A stretch of 64,000 nucleotides of DNA from Psychrobacillus psychrodurans (GCA_900114885.1 FOUN01000007.1:124001-188000), one strand, 5' to 3'. Shown: positions 46,061 through 53,510, counted from the first letter of the stretch. Notes: generated by a model from the letters alone, not told the origin. Made by a program: numbers and translations.

Positions 46061-46082
46061 TTACTTATGAGACGGTTCACTG
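46061..46082 (-). repeat. rlmH-end repeat (att-like), copy 6, outermost
   Basis: The minus strand reads GTGAACCGTCTCATAAGTAA, 18 of 20 bases as the end of rlmH (GTGAACCGTACCATAAGTAA). It has the same orientation as the other copies and bounds the gltS segment. The surrounding gap 45853-46215 holds no other gene that I can support. Confidence 0.7.
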
Positions 46083-46215
46083 CTACTAATACTTATCATA
46101 TAGAAGGTGTTGATAGGTGTGCGAGAAGTGTATTTAGTGGATATAAAAAATACTGTTGACGTAAGGATTCTCTCTTTTGGAAGAAAACTTTTTTCTTCCT
46201 CAGTCTTATCTATAC

Positions 46216-46258
46216 AAAAAAGCTTCTAGCCGATAGACAAGGACTAGAAGCTTTTTTT
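46216..46258. terminator. Terminator after gltS
   Basis: The 14-bp stem AAAAAAGCTTCTAG / CTAGAAGCTTTTTT has T-runs on both strands and follows the leftward gltS gene. Confidence 0.9.
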
Positions 46259-46302
46259 ATTAAATCAGAAATAGTTAATCTGAAAACAGTCATTTCAATA
46301 AA

Positions 46303-47487
46303 TCACTTGAACAAGTTAATGGTCGTGATAATGATTGGTGCGCTAAATACAACATCGATCAGGAATGCACCAACAATTGGCACGACTAGGAAAGCCGTAC
46401 GAGAAGGACCATACTTGCTCACGGTCGCGGACATGTTCGCCATTGCGTTCGGTGTTGCTCCCAGCCCGTGGCCTAAGAATCCCGAGATCATAACAGCTGC
46501 ATCGTAATCCTTGCCAAGCAATGGAAACATCACAAAGAGGGCATACAAGACGACGACGATAACCTGGATGAGTATAATGCCGATGAGTGGTAGTGCGAGA
46601 TCTGCTACTTCCCATAGCTTGATGCTCATCAGTGCCATCGAGAGAAAAATCGCAAGCGAAACATCACCGATTAAGTTGATCTCCTTCATGTTCACCGTGC
46701 CCTTTATAAAGTGATCGGCAAGATTCCTGACCATGACCGCCACGAACATCGCCCCGATATAGGACGGTAGGACGAAGCCGGTCACATTCGTAAACAAATC
46801 ACCTAGATACGTTCCCACTGCCATCGAGAACGTGATGAGGGCAACCTGAACCATGAATGACCACTCTTGAATCGGTCTCTCATCTTTCTCTACATACCCT
46901 TCTATTTTACCTGTTGCTGGCTTCAAGTCATGTTTTTTAATCAGGTACCGTGCAACTGGGCCACCAGAAAGGCTACCGCAAATCAGTCCAAGTGTAGCGG
47001 CGGCCATCCCAATTGTTAAAGCTGAGGAAATGCCCAAGTCCTCAATCGTCTGTCCATATGCCGCAGCACCGCCATGTCCTCCGTTCATTGAAACTGCTCC
47101 AGCCATGACACCTAATAGTGGGTCAATTCCAAACAATCCGGCAAACGAAACGCCGATTACGTTCTGCAAGAACACCGTAACTCCACACAAGAGTAAGTAG
47201 ATGACTAAGAGTTTCCCACCCAGTTTGATGAGCTTGAAGCTTGCCCCAAGGCCGACCGTCGTAAAGAAGGCGATCATAAACAGCGTCTGTAGCGATGTAT
47301 CCAAGGAAACCTCGACTATCCCCGTAGTTTTCAACACGAGCGCTAAAGTAGCGAATATCAAACCGCCGACGACAGGAGCAGGGATTAGAAACCGGTTAAG
47401 TAATCCGATGCGGTTGACAAGTGCCATTCCAAACAAATAGAGAGCTACTGCAAGGAACAAAGTTGTAATTTGATTGAGTTCGATCAT
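46303..47487 (-). CDS. gltS: Sodium/glutamate symporter GltS
   Basis: 394-residue ESS-family carrier with about ten to twelve hydrophobic segments and the two inverted re-entrant loops: AGAVSMNGGHGGAAAYGQ in the first half and GFLGHGLGATPNAMANM in the second. AAAGGTGAAG precedes the ATG. The G+C content is clearly higher than in neighbouring genes by eye, which suggests recent transfer. It lies between two copies of the rlmH-end repeat (46061 and 48178). Confidence 0.92.
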   Translation of the reverse strand: MIELNQITTLFLAVALYLFGMALVNRIGLLNRFLIPAPVVGGLIFATLALVLKTTGIVEVSLDTSLQTLFMIAFFTTVGLGASFKLIKLGGKLLVIYLLLCGVTVFLQNVIGVSFAGLFGIDPLLGVMAGAVSMNGGHGGAAAYGQTIEDLGISSALTIGMAAATLGLICGSLSGGPVARYLIKKHDLKPATGKIEGYVEKDERPIQEWSFMVQVALITFSMAVGTYLGDLFTNVTGFVLPSYIGAMFVAVMVRNLADHFIKGTVNMKEINLIGDVSLAIFLSMALMSIKLWEVADLALPLIGIILIQVIVVVLYALFVMFPLLGKDYDAAVMISGFLGHGLGATPNAMANMSATVSKYGPSRTAFLVVPIVGAFLIDVVFSAPIIITTINLFK

Positions 47488-47501
47488 ATATCTTCACCTT
47501 T

Positions 47502-47741
47502 CTAAAAAGCCTTTACCGCTCCATTGATGAAGTTCCCCCAGCCGAACCGTTCAGCCGTTATCATCAATATCTTAGTTAACTTTGGATATGTTAAAGCTTG
47601 TCGTTTTGTCATTTTCGCATATGTGCTGAATGAACGCAGCCAGCTAATCACTGCATAATTCGAATTTCGTTTCCTCTCGAACACATATGTGACACCGAGC
47701 CCATCTGCACGGTAAAAATGCTTTGACGAGTTGCAATCGTC
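47502..47741 (-). pseudogene. Possible 3' remnant of a gene upstream of gltS
   Basis: A frame open from a stop at 47742 to 47502 encodes ADGLGVTYVFERKRNSNYAV and a basic C-terminal part ending WGNFINGAVKAF, just before the gltS ribosome site. It has only a GTG at 47684 and no ribosome site, and shares the higher G+C of gltS. I do not recognise the family. It looks like the tail of a truncated gene that was once co-transcribed with gltS. The rest of the gap (47743-48111) is AT-rich and empty. Confidence 0.4.
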
Positions 47742-48111
47742 TCACTGTAGATTTACTACTTATCCAAAGACTGCAACTCTTTCCTTACACAAAAGACTCA
47801 ACCTAAACTAATGCCGATATACAAGGACCATCCTTATACTCCAACAATAAATCCTAGTATTAGCACGGTAAAAATTTAATATGCCTTAGTAAATTTTAAT
47901 TTTTTCATCAACAATAAGTTTCCCTCTACACTTGGTAGCGCTTTCACGCGTAGGAGGTAGCTTTATATTAGTATTTTACAGGATACTTATCGAATCCTAC
48001 AAAATCCGACATATACAGTAGTATATTTAAAAAAATCGATAAATTTTGTTCATTTAGGCTTCTCTATATTTTTCTTTTGCTTCAGCATTGTTCGATTTGA
48101 CAATTGCATAA

Positions 48112-48169
48112 TATAAAGGAGACCACCTGGAACGTTGTTATACCAACGTTCCAGGTGGTCTCCTTTATA
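48112..48169. repeat. 26-bp perfect hairpin, copy of the rlmH terminator
   Basis: Two perfect 26-base arms with a six-base loop. The inner part GACCACCTGGAACGTTG matches ACCACCTAGAACGTTG of the hairpin after rlmH (52553-52592), and the flank (GCGGTTTATAAAGG versus GCGGTTAATAAAGG) also matches. It lies directly next to the rlmH-end repeat at 48178, in the same relative order as at rlmH. Confidence 0.85.
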
Positions 48170-48177
48170 AACCGCAC

Positions 48178-48199
48178 TTTCTTATGATAAGGTTTTTGA
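48178..48199 (-). repeat. rlmH-end repeat (att-like), copy 5
   Basis: The minus strand reads ACCTTATCATAAGAAAGTGC followed by GGTTTATAAAGG. It is the most diverged copy in the GGTGAACCG half, but keeps CATAAG and the rlmH downstream flank with its terminator hairpin. The TTATCATAAG core is like the staphylococcal SCC site. Confidence 0.65.
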
Positions 48200-48258
48200 C
48201 ACATCATGAAATAAAAATCGTCTAATAAGCAGAGACCTATATAGGAGGATCAAAATTA

Positions 48259-48783
48259 ATGCAAAACGAAAGAGAGATTATTTCCAATTGGTTTTTTCTC
48301 TATAGCCAAGATGTTTTCAATTTTTTAGTTTACTATTCAGGAACTCGTGATGTAGAAGATCTCGTACAAGAAGTGTTTATTAAGGCAGCTAAAGGTATGA
48401 GCACCTACCGAAACCATGCGACGCCCAAAACTTGGCTCTTTAGCATTGCCCGTAATCTAGCCATCGACAAAGCGAGAAAGAACAAAACGAAGATCAGTCG
48501 AACGAATGTGGCTTTCCATGAGGAAACTTTGGATCAGCACATCGGATTTTCTCCTGAGCAAATTCTGATAGGCCATGAGGAGAAACAAGAATTGTACAGT
48601 AGGATCAATCAGCAAAAAAAGAAATATCGGGATGTGCTAATTTTAAGGGGCATTCAAGGATTGTCCGTGAGTGAAACAGCACAAATACTAGGATGCAAAG
48701 AAACCGCAGTTCGAACCAACTATCATCGTGCAGTCAAGGCATTACAAAATGAACCGAATTGGAGGGAATCTCATGAAGGATAA
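48259..48783 (+). CDS. ECF sigma factor
   Basis: 174-residue extracytoplasmic-function sigma-70 factor. Region 2 reads VYYSGTRDVEDLVQEVFIKA and TPKTWLFSIARNLAIDKARK; region 4 reads YRDVLILRGIQGLSVSETAQ then ILGCKETAVRTNYHRAVKAL. TAGGAGG lies before the ATG. It overlaps the downstream anti-sigma candidate by 11 bases. The pair fills one segment between two rlmH-end repeats, so it may be an acquired regulatory unit. Confidence 0.9.
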   Translation: MQNEREIISNWFFLYSQDVFNFLVYYSGTRDVEDLVQEVFIKAAKGMSTYRNHATPKTWLFSIARNLAIDKARKNKTKISRTNVAFHEETLDQHIGFSPEQILIGHEEKQELYSRINQQKKKYRDVLILRGIQGLSVSETAQILGCKETAVRTNYHRAVKALQNEPNWRESHEG

Positions 48784-49600
48784 TCTAAAAAATGTCCAGG
48801 AGAAATTAAACGAATTTCCGTCATATCACATGAGCCAGTCTACTCAAGCTCTCCTCCATCAACAAGTGATGGACACCATCGAAGATTCTGAAATCCGACA
48901 AAAACGAAAAGGAGTGTTTCTCATTAAAGCCAAAGTAGGGATTCTTACGGCAGCTGCTGTCATAATAATTAGTATTCTAACCGTAAATCTATTAAATGAT
49001 AATCCAAACTCATCCAGTGGAGAGAATCCTATACCCATTAATCAGGACGTTGACCAAGAAATCGAACAGACGCCTGGCGAAGAAGAGGACAACAATTTGT
49101 ATGATCCCCTCCTGCTCGAGCAACAAGCTACAGAGATTCTTCAAGCGATCTATGACCATGATATGGATGTACTATCCAGTCATGTACACACAGAGAAAGG
49201 TTTACTGTTTTCCCCTTATTTTTCTGTGATGGACGATACAGTAAGATTTGAAAAGAATGAGGTACCATCACTATTAGAAAGTGAGGCAACGTATTTGTGG
49301 GGCTATGGAGAAGCGAACATGGAAATACAATTGACGCCAGCGGACTATTTCGACAAGCATCTTCAAGTAAAGCGATTCTTTAAATCGGATGAAGTCTTTG
49401 TCGATACACAAAATCTAGAAGTGGACCCTACCAATTATTTAAAAACGGTTTTTCCTGATTCAAAAATTGTTGAGTTTTATCATGCTGGTACCGAACAATA
49501 TAGTGGAATGGATTGGAGAAGTCTCAACCTGGTTTTCGAACAAGATGAAGAAGGTGCGTGGCGTCTAGTGGCAATAATCAACAATCTCTTTACTCCTTAA
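48773..49600 (+). CDS. Probable membrane-bound anti-sigma factor
   Basis: 275 residues: a cytoplasmic N-terminus of ~55, one membrane segment (GILTAAAVIIISILTVNLL, ~60-78), an acidic linker (QEIEQTPGEEEDNN) and an extracellular domain of ~170 residues. This is the layout of ECF anti-sigma factors (RsiX/RsiV type), though no ZAS His-Cys motif is present. ATG at 48773 follows GGAGGGAATCTC, within the sigma gene's end. The sensed signal is unknown. Confidence 0.75.
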   Translation: MKDNLKNVQEKLNEFPSYHMSQSTQALLHQQVMDTIEDSEIRQKRKGVFLIKAKVGILTAAAVIIISILTVNLLNDNPNSSSGENPIPINQDVDQEIEQTPGEEEDNNLYDPLLLEQQATEILQAIYDHDMDVLSSHVHTEKGLLFSPYFSVMDDTVRFEKNEVPSLLESEATYLWGYGEANMEIQLTPADYFDKHLQVKRFFKSDEVFVDTQNLEVDPTNYLKTVFPDSKIVEFYHAGTEQYSGMDWRSLNLVFEQDEEGAWRLVAIINNLFTP

Positions 49601-49665
49601 CCGTGCTTATGCAAATTAGATATCTGCTTTAGGGGTTTTTTAACATCAAAAGTAAAACAAGAAAC

Positions 49666-49703
49666 AAGCCATCAGACTAGGAACAGTACTAGTTCGATGG
49701 CTT
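49666..49703. terminator. Terminator after the sigma/anti-sigma pair
   Basis: The stem AAGCCATC-GACTAG / CTAGTTC-GATGGCTT with an eight-base loop, followed by AATTTGT. A second T-run (GGGGTTTTTT at 49632-49641) is nearer the stop. Confidence 0.65.
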
Positions 49704-49718
49704 AATTTGTATTTATTT

Positions 49719-49740
49719 TTATTTATGGTACGGTTCACCT
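49719..49740 (-). repeat. rlmH-end repeat (att-like), copy 4
   Basis: The minus strand reads GGTGAACCGTACCATAAATA, 19 of 20 bases as the end of rlmH. It encodes the same GEPYHK codons but lies in no gene. Confidence 0.85.
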
Positions 49741-49814
49741 CATCATATTAACTAGGAATTTTCATAACCGAAACTTTTTCCATTATTTTACGTAGTAAGA
49801 GAAAGGGAGTGGCT

Positions 49815-50270
49815 ATGGTGCGAAAAATTATATTAAGCGTAATCATGATACCTATTTTGTTTCTAACTTATTATTTGGTGGAACAATATCACCTTAGTGA
49901 AACATCGAAAATTCTGGAAGATTTTCAATTTGTAACGCCGGAACGTCTCAATTCATTGTCGATTGTGCAATATCCGGAAAAACGAGTATATACAAGCTTT
50001 CATGATGATGAAGTACAACAAATGCTAAAGACGTTTAATAAATTAGATTTAAAGAAAACGAAGCGTTTATCAATGAGTGAAAATTATACGAAAATAAGAT
50101 TTATGGAGGACGGCTTGCAATATTGTATTGAATATCATTTATATGACAATGGTTTTATAAAATATGTAGAAGATGGGTTAGCTGGTGGTAAGAACATCAC
50201 TTATAAAATGGAAGAAGAAAAATTAAATACAATCCTTGCCTCATTATTGATGGGAAAAACATTAGAGTAA
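49815..50270 (+). CDS. Membrane-anchored protein of unknown function
   Basis: 151 residues. One N-terminal membrane segment (IILSVIMIPILFLTYYLV) and an extracellular domain of about 130 residues without recognised motifs (KTFNKLDLKKTKRLSMSENY, CIEYHLYDNGFIKYVEDG). ATG at 49815 after AAAGGGAG. It is the only gene of a 0.65-kb segment between rlmH-end repeats 49719 and 50372. Confidence 0.7.
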   Translation: MVRKIILSVIMIPILFLTYYLVEQYHLSETSKILEDFQFVTPERLNSLSIVQYPEKRVYTSFHDDEVQQMLKTFNKLDLKKTKRLSMSENYTKIRFMEDGLQYCIEYHLYDNGFIKYVEDGLAGGKNITYKMEEEKLNTILASLLMGKTLE

Positions 50271-50311
50271 GAAAAAATAAGCCTACTTGCAACAAATGTT
50301 TACTAAACGAA

Positions 50312-50347
50312 AACAGCACCTTCCATTTATTTTGGAGTGGTGCTGTT
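50312..50347 (+). terminator. Terminator after 49815-50270
   Basis: The stem AACAGCACC / GGTGCTGTT with CCA/TGG inside, followed by a T-rich tail. Confidence 0.8.
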
Positions 50348-50371
50348 GCTATTTTTCAAAAAAAACCGCAC

Positions 50372-50393
50372 TTACTTATGATACGGCTCACCC
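50372..50393 (-). repeat. rlmH-end repeat (att-like), copy 3
   Basis: The minus strand reads GGTGAGCCGTATCATAAGTA followed by AGTGCGGTT. It agrees with the rlmH end and flank at about 26 of 30 positions. The flank AACCGCACTTA forms an inverted repeat with TAAGTGCGGTT at 50403-50414. Confidence 0.85.
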
Positions 50394-50420
50394 TGATGTG
50401 GCTAAGTGCGGTTTGAAAAT

Positions 50421-51293
50421 TTATTTTGAATCCATAAATTTTACTCTTACTAAAGGTGTATTATTTTCATAAACTATATTCCATCTATCTAATAAGCGTC
50501 TATTAAATGCTTCTGGCGTTTTACTTAAAAACAATAATTTAAAGAGTTCTGTTAAATCAAGAATATGTAATAGACCTAAGTTTTCCGCTCCAAACTTCAT
50601 GATATCTTGATAAAGCTTATCCCAATCTAGTTCATGACGCATTTCTGAAATTAAAACTATACAATGTTTGGGTACATTATTATTCAATGTTAGATTAATT
50701 AAATCATTTTCTGAAGTATAAACTTTTTTACTTTAAATTTATTGATTTTATAGCCCCCCTTAATTGTTTTATTGCTTTTTCTATATTATTATGTATTTTT
50801 TATAAGCCTGTCTGAACTCAATTCTTTTTTCCTATTCAACACCTGTGAAACTTTGGACTCAATAATAACTAAATGATTCTCTTTAAATGCTAATATATCA
50901 GTTAATTCTCTCATTTTATTTTTTTCAATCTGAGGAGAATGGTGACAAGTTTCATGATAATACGAATTCAATAATGAATGAATAGATAATTCTAAGCCTA
51001 GCCCTTCATCCAACTGTGACAATTTAGTTTCTCCTACACTAATATCAATAACTTTTGTAGGTTCGTTAGGAGTAAATTTTAGTTTAATAATAATTAATTC
51101 TATAGGGAGTTTTGTATTACCAGAAAAAAATTCCTCCATATATTTAATAAATCTATTCTCAGTCTCTATTTTTTCTTTATCATTAATGTCCGTATTTATA
51201 GAGGAAAATAATTTCAAAAATCTCTTGGAAAAAAAGGCCACTATTCTCATTAATCATTTTCTCTTGCATGTCAAACGTAGGTATATATATCAT
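50421..51293 (-). pseudogene. Decayed gene with a PD-(D/E)xK nuclease-like core
   Basis: Three or more minus-strand frames join into one protein of about 290 residues. The ATG at 51293 has a good ribosome site (AAAAGGTGATAACT) and encodes MIYIPTFDMQEKMINENSGL. After a T-run the frame moves to INDKEKIETENRFIKYMEEF... and includes RELTDILAFKENHLVIIESK, a D...ExK pattern like PD-(D/E)xK nucleases. After another shift at an A-run it continues NIEKAIKQLRGAIKSINLK, and after a third, VYTSENDLINLTLNNNVPKH to the stop at 50421. The nuclease idea rests on the motif only. Confidence 0.65.
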
Positions 51294-51336
51294 AGTTATC
51301 ACCTTTTAAATTATTTTAGAAATCACAAAATCTCAC

Positions 51337-51358
51337 TTACTTATAATACTGTTCTCCC
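51337..51358 (-). repeat. rlmH-end repeat (att-like), copy 2
   Basis: The minus strand reads GGGAGAACAGTATTATAAGT then AAGTGAGATT. It agrees with the rlmH end and flank at about 22 of 30 positions, including ATAAGTAA. Confidence 0.7.
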
Positions 51359-51387
51359 ACTATAGTATGGTAGTTTAAAATAAGATA

Positions 51388-52260
51388 TTATGAATAAATT
51401 GCAATTGGAATTACTAATATAGCAGGGTTGGATATTCTTGAAATTATATTTGGAATTTCTAATTGTTCATCCATTCCGGTATTCATTGAACCAAAAAGTG
51501 TATCTAGAGCTTCTTGTTGAAATAGCTTAAATGCTGTATTTCTAAATAAATTTATGCTATCTGAATCATCAGTTACAACTTTAACTACTTTTCCAAAAAC
51601 TGTGTAGTTCCCATCAATAATTTCATTTGTATTCTTGTGAATAAAATAATTTAAATATACTGGTAGCACAGCTTTTAGACTCTCATTCGCATTAATTGAA
51701 CAGATTAAATCAAAATTATCATTTTCTGTTAAACTACCTTTCATACTTTTTATTTGCTTTAATATTTCTTGTTCGTTACTCTTTTTTCCACCTTTTTGTG
51801 GTGACTGAAACGCCATTGCTACAACCATCATTTGCTCAAAAGATTCCAAAAGGGAAATTAATGGATTTCTCTCTAGTTTACTCTCGAATCTTACAAAGCT
51901 ACCATGTGATAATTTATCTAAATCACTTATATTATTTACTTCTATAATTAGCTCTTTTTCTTCTAGATAGGAGAATAATTTTGCAAATAATGATGTGGGC
52001 GTATGAACTCTTTCCTCATTAGAACTTTTTTCTTCTGTTGTACTTTTCTCTATGCCCATAGCAGCCTTTATCTTAGTTTTAATTCCATACATTCCAAATC
52101 CAGCTTCACCGTCTACATTACTATTTGTATTTTTTCCTTCTATATTAGAAATGTTTAAATTGGTAACTTTGGAAAACCCATCTTCAATTACGGCTAATAA
52201 ATCAAAAACAACATTTTGAATTAAATAAGTTGTAACTGGAAACACACTTCTAGTACGCAT
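51388..52260 (-). CDS. Orphan 290-residue protein of unknown function
   Basis: Soluble protein without signal peptide or membrane segment. It starts MRTRSVFPVTTYLIQNVVFD and ends RISNPAILVIPIAIYS; in between a polar linker (KSTTEEKSSNEERVHTPT), VRFESKLERNPLISLLESFE and YTVFGKVVKVVTDDSDSINL. The pattern of a mid-protein GKV-V strand and a C-terminal PA-VIPIAIY resembles a family that I recall as DUF6414, but I cannot confirm this. AAGGAGAGA precedes the ATG. It sits in the rlmH-proximal cassette with a YjzC-like gene on the other strand. Confidence 0.7.
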   Translation of the reverse strand: MRTRSVFPVTTYLIQNVVFDLLAVIEDGFSKVTNLNISNIEGKNTNSNVDGEAGFGMYGIKTKIKAAMGIEKSTTEEKSSNEERVHTPTSLFAKLFSYLEEKELIIEVNNISDLDKLSHGSFVRFESKLERNPLISLLESFEQMMVVAMAFQSPQKGGKKSNEQEILKQIKSMKGSLTENDNFDLICSINANESLKAVLPVYLNYFIHKNTNEIIDGNYTVFGKVVKVVTDDSDSINLFRNTAFKLFQQEALDTLFGSMNTGMDEQLEIPNIISRISNPAILVIPIAIYS

Positions 52261-52374
52261 CTAATCTCTCCTTAAATAAAATTCATTATAAGTAACAAAC
52301 TTCAGTTATACTTTTGTATTCTTCAATTTAATTATAACAAAATATGGTAAAGTATAAATATTGGAGGTGATAAA

Positions 52375-52539
52375 ATGAGTGACTTAAAAAAACCAGGAAT
52401 GGATAATCAACCACCAGGAAAATATAAAGAAGTAGGTCCAAGAGGTGGTGAAGTACCTAAACCTCGAACTATTGAAATTGATAGAGGAGACCGACTTCCT
52501 CCAACACAAGAAAAAGGACGTAAATGGGAGAAACAATAA
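52375..52539 (+). CDS. YjzC-like small protein
   Basis: 54 codons: MSDLKKPGMDNQPPGKYKEV, GPRGGEVPKPRTIEIDRGDR and the C-terminal LPPTQEKGRKWEKQ. The pattern 'KPG...PGxYxEVG...G...P..I....GDxxPPT...GRxW' is that of YjzC-type small proteins. Ribosome site TTGGAGGTGATAAA is excellent. It is divergent from the 290-residue gene and convergent with rlmH. Function unknown. Confidence 0.75.
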   Translation: MSDLKKPGMDNQPPGKYKEVGPRGGEVPKPRTIEIDRGDRLPPTQEKGRKWEKQ

Positions 52540-52552
52540 TAAATAAAATTTA

Positions 52553-52592
52553 AACCACCTAAAACGCTGATAAATCAACGTTCTAGGTGGTT
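52553..52592. terminator. rlmH terminator hairpin (proximal copy)
   Basis: Arms AACCACCTA.AACG.TGA and TCAACGTTCTAGGTGGTT form an 18-bp near-perfect stem right after rlmH. The same hairpin in a cleaner form lies at 48112-48169. Confidence 0.8.
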
Positions 52593-52608
52593 CCTTTATT
52601 AACCGCCT

Positions 52609-52630
52609 TTACTTATGGTACGGTTCACCC
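52609..52630 (-). repeat. rlmH 3' end, reference copy of the att-like repeat
   Basis: The last codons and stop of rlmH, GGGTGAACCGTACCATAAGT plus AA. In staphylococci the homologous end (CTTATCATAAGTAA) is the SCC attachment site. Five similar sequences follow to the left in the same orientation. Confidence 0.85.
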
Positions 52631-53088
52631 TTCATAATCCTAAAAGCTCGGTAAACCTGCTCTACCAACACTAACTTCATTAACTGATGTGGCAATGTCA
52701 TTTTACTAAAGGACAATTTTTCGTCAGAACGTTTCAATACATCTTCGTGTAAACCAAGAGATCCGCCAATAACAAAAGCGATTTTACTTCTACCATAAGT
52801 CATGAGAGACTCCATATCGTTTGCTAGCTGCTCCGAACTTTTCATTTTCCCTTCTATTGCTAAGGCAATTACATATGTGTCCGATCCTATTTTAGCTAAA
52901 ATTCGATCACTTTCTTTTTTCTTAACAATTTCCATATCGGCTTCACTTAAATTTTCAGGTGCTTTTTCATCTGGTACTTCCACTAAATCGATTTTGGCAT
53001 ATGCACCTAATCGCTTTGTATATTCCTCTATCCCCATTTTTAAATACTTTTCTTTTAATTTTCCCACCGATACAATTTGTATATTCAC
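52609..53088 (-). CDS. rlmH: 23S rRNA (pseudouridine1915-N3)-methyltransferase
   Basis: SPOUT-class methyltransferase that methylates pseudouridine 1915 of 23S rRNA on the assembled 70S ribosome. 159 residues, the usual length. The SAM knot reads [45 protein letters not shown] and the C-terminus is IMKGEPYHK. (key parts [19 protein letters not shown] and YRAFRIMKG). An intact reading frame confirms that the leftward insertions kept the end codons. It is the orfX of staphylococci. Confidence 0.96.
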   Translation of the reverse strand: MNIQIVSVGKLKEKYLKMGIEEYTKRLGAYAKIDLVEVPDEKAPENLSEADMEIVKKKESDRILAKIGSDTYVIALAIEGKMKSSEQLANDMESLMTYGRSKIAFVIGGSLGLHEDVLKRSDEKLSFSKMTLPHQLMKLVLVEQVYRAFRIMKGEPYHK

Positions 53089-53175
53089 AGGTTATCCACC
53101 TTTACATTTCGTTTACAAACAAGTTATGCACATCACTTATACACATATCCACAGCACTTATCTACATATTGTGTT

Positions 53176-53343
53176 TCAATTTTCATTAGCCACAATATAT
53201 AATGCAGAGCTTTCACAGTATGAACAAACTGTGGATAACTTTTCTTCATTCTTAATCTCTTCTAGCATTGGAAATGTTTTTTGTTCCGCTACAAACATGT
53301 CTAAAGCGTGATTTATATGGTTTTCGCAACTGAATATTCTCAC
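53176..53343 (-). CDS. CxxH/CxxC protein (BA_5709 family)
   Basis: 55 residues from GTG at 53343: MRIFSCENHINHALDMFVAE, then KNEEKLSTVCSYCESSALYI. The CxxH and CxxC pairs would bind one metal ion. AAAGGAG lies eight bases before the GTG; the open frame extends further upstream without a better site. Usually found between rlmH and htrA in Bacillales, as here. Function unknown. A DnaA box lies in its coding region. Confidence 0.85.
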   Translation of the reverse strand: MRIFSCENHINHALDMFVAEQKTFPMLEEIKNEEKLSTVCSYCESSALYIVANEN

Positions 53344-53433
53344 TTCTATCTCTCCTTTCGTTGTCGGAATACTTTTAATAGTTATACACAAAACACCTAT
53401 CGTTATCCACAACCTATTTTACCAAACAAAAAA

Positions 53434-53468
53434 CGAGTAGGAAAGACAAGCCTTTCTTTCTCTACTCG
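53434..53468 (-). terminator. Terminator of htrA
   Basis: The stem CGAGTAG..GAAAG / CTTTC..CTACTCG is followed by TTTTTTG on the minus strand, after the htrA stop. Confidence 0.8.
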
Positions 53469-53510
53469 CTGTGTAAATCTTTCATTTACATTATTAAGTT
53501 ATCCACATGT

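Larger units (their letters stand above)
53092..53507. promoter_or_regulatory. Cluster of DnaA boxes
   Basis: Six perfect TTATNCACA boxes: 53124-53132, 53137-53145, 53382-53390, 53403-53411 and 53499-53507 on the plus strand and 53230-53238 on the minus strand. Three one-mismatch boxes lie at 53092-53100, 53145-53153 and 53158-53166. Nine sites in 416 bases is far above chance. In B. subtilis a DnaA-box cluster that helps control replication initiation lies at the same gene (yydA, i.e. rlmH), as I recall. Confidence 0.8.

Noticed and set aside
46083-46215. Small open frame from a GTG near 46117
   Set aside because: It has a passable ribosome site, but the peptide has no recognisable features and runs into the gltS terminator; too weak to list.
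46083-52608. Cassette chromosome recombinase (ccr) or transposase genes
   Set aside because: I looked for large serine recombinases, integrases and transposases in all frames of the array and saw none.
53092-53507. A complete replication origin (oriC)
   Set aside because: The DnaA-box cluster has no dnaA or dnaN beside it and no clear AT-rich unwinding element; a regulatory cluster is more likely.
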